From the NCBI GenBank assembly GCA_944391365.1, contig CALXTH010000153.1, positions 1 through 5,768 of the forward strand: a stretch of 5,768 bases of DNA, given 5' to 3'. The notes under the pieces are model-generated. The model worked only from the letters and a program-made list of their open reading frames with translations. It did no database searches and was not told where the DNA came from. Position 1 is the first letter of the stretch. Every line of letters begins with the position of its first letter. The position numbers and the translations under genes were made by a program. This DNA is from an uncultured Alphaproteobacteria bacterium (lineage in GTDB: Bacteria > Pseudomonadota > Alphaproteobacteria > RF32 > CAG-239). Of this stretch, positions 5,547-5,768 are shown piece after piece.

Positions 5547-5607
5547 GCGCCTCTTTTGCCCCAAACCCTCAACCTCTAACCGACCGGGTCAAGCTGCGCC
5601 AGCTTGC
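5547..5607. repeat. Dispersed repeat, second copy (partners 874-927 and 984-1010)
   Basis: 5547-5600 matches 874-927 without gaps (43 of 54), and 5581-5607 is identical to 984-1010 (27 of 27). The hairpin CAAGCTG-CGC-CAGCTTG is at 5590-5606. Here the element is intergenic, whereas the identical copy at 984-1010 lies across the tilS stop. Confidence 0.8.
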
Positions 5608-5659
5608 CTTAATTCCGTTAAGGGAAGGACAGGAAGGGTTTATAAAAATCATCTGAATT

Positions 5660-5698
5660 GTCATTGCGAGAAGACCGACAGGTCGACGCGGCAATCCA
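5660..5698. repeat. Interspersed palindromic element, 'TCATTGCGAG...GCGGCAATCC' type
   Basis: Outer arms ATTGC (5663-5667) and GCAAT (5691-5695) enclose an inner GACC-GACA-GGTC hairpin (5673-5684). The termini resemble a repeat type I know from many proteobacterial genomes, in which the ends are constant and the middle varies. This family assignment is from memory. Confidence 0.6.
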
Positions 5699-5721
5699 TA
5701 ATAAAAATAAATTAGCTATGT

Positions 5722-5764
5722 CATCCTCGGACGAGCACAGCGAGATCCGGGGATCCAGGTCAAA
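5722..5764. repeat. Interspersed palindromic element, 'GTCATCC...GGGGATCCAGGTC' type
   Basis: ATCCTCGGA (5723-5731) pairs with TCCGGGGAT (5746-5754), 9 bp with one G-U, around a 14-nt loop. The ends resemble the GTCATCC(C/T)CGG...GGGGATCCAG repeat that is abundant in alphaproteobacterial genomes, including Rickettsia-like ones; this comparison is from memory. It may continue past the window edge. Confidence 0.6.
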
Positions 5765-5768
5765 CAAA

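Larger units (their letters stand above)
5469..5768. other. Gene-free, repeat-packed right end of the window
   Basis: No frame has coding character; the ORF starting at 5462 runs through repeats and has no plausible start signal. The region holds a C-rich block (about 5494-5607) with two hairpins related to those near the tilS end, then two other palindromic elements (5660-5698 and 5722-5764) separated by short AT-rich sequence. Confidence 0.6.

Overview
The window looks like a fairly low-GC alphaproteobacterial chromosome. The main evidence is the gene order pal - cpoB (ybgF) - tilS on the minus strand, which is the usual tail of the alphaproteobacterial tol-pal cluster. Short palindromic repeats of a kind common in that class support it. 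The Cys/Ser-rich surface-type protein at the left edge would fit a host-associated or gut lineage, but this is only an inference; no species can be named.

Layout. Positions 3-638 (+) hold the C-terminal 211 codons of a secreted-looking Cys-rich protein with a 20-serine run. A bidirectional hairpin terminator (705-744) separates it from the convergent minus-strand operon. Positions 745-991 carry no gene but contain a cluster of small palindromic repeats. The last of these, 984-1010, runs into tilS and supplies its last codons and its stop. Then come tilS (992-2065), cpoB (2075-2959) and pal (3098-3562), all minus. A GU-rich terminator or attenuator (3043-3080) and a candidate internal promoter lie between pal and cpoB. 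Next are two tandem minus-strand genes of one unrecognised family (3722-4495 and 4627-5394). Each has its own TTGACA-N17-TATA promoter, a leader without a Shine-Dalgarno, and a strong terminator. Positions 5469-5768 are gene-free and packed with repeats, including a second copy of the element found at the end of tilS and two other palindromic element types.

How the genes work together. Pal and CpoB act at the outer membrane and periplasm in the Tol-Pal envelope constriction machinery. TilS modifies the wobble base of tRNA-Ile(CAU) and is essential in most bacteria; it is coupled to cpoB by a 9-nt gap. tolB is not directly upstream of pal, and ftsH, which often follows tilS, is not downstream, so the cluster appears interrupted on both sides by lineage-specific genes and repeats. 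The most unusual features are the hairpin repeat family, which shows compensatory stem changes and has recruited the tilS stop codon, and the self-contained pair of unknown paralogues.
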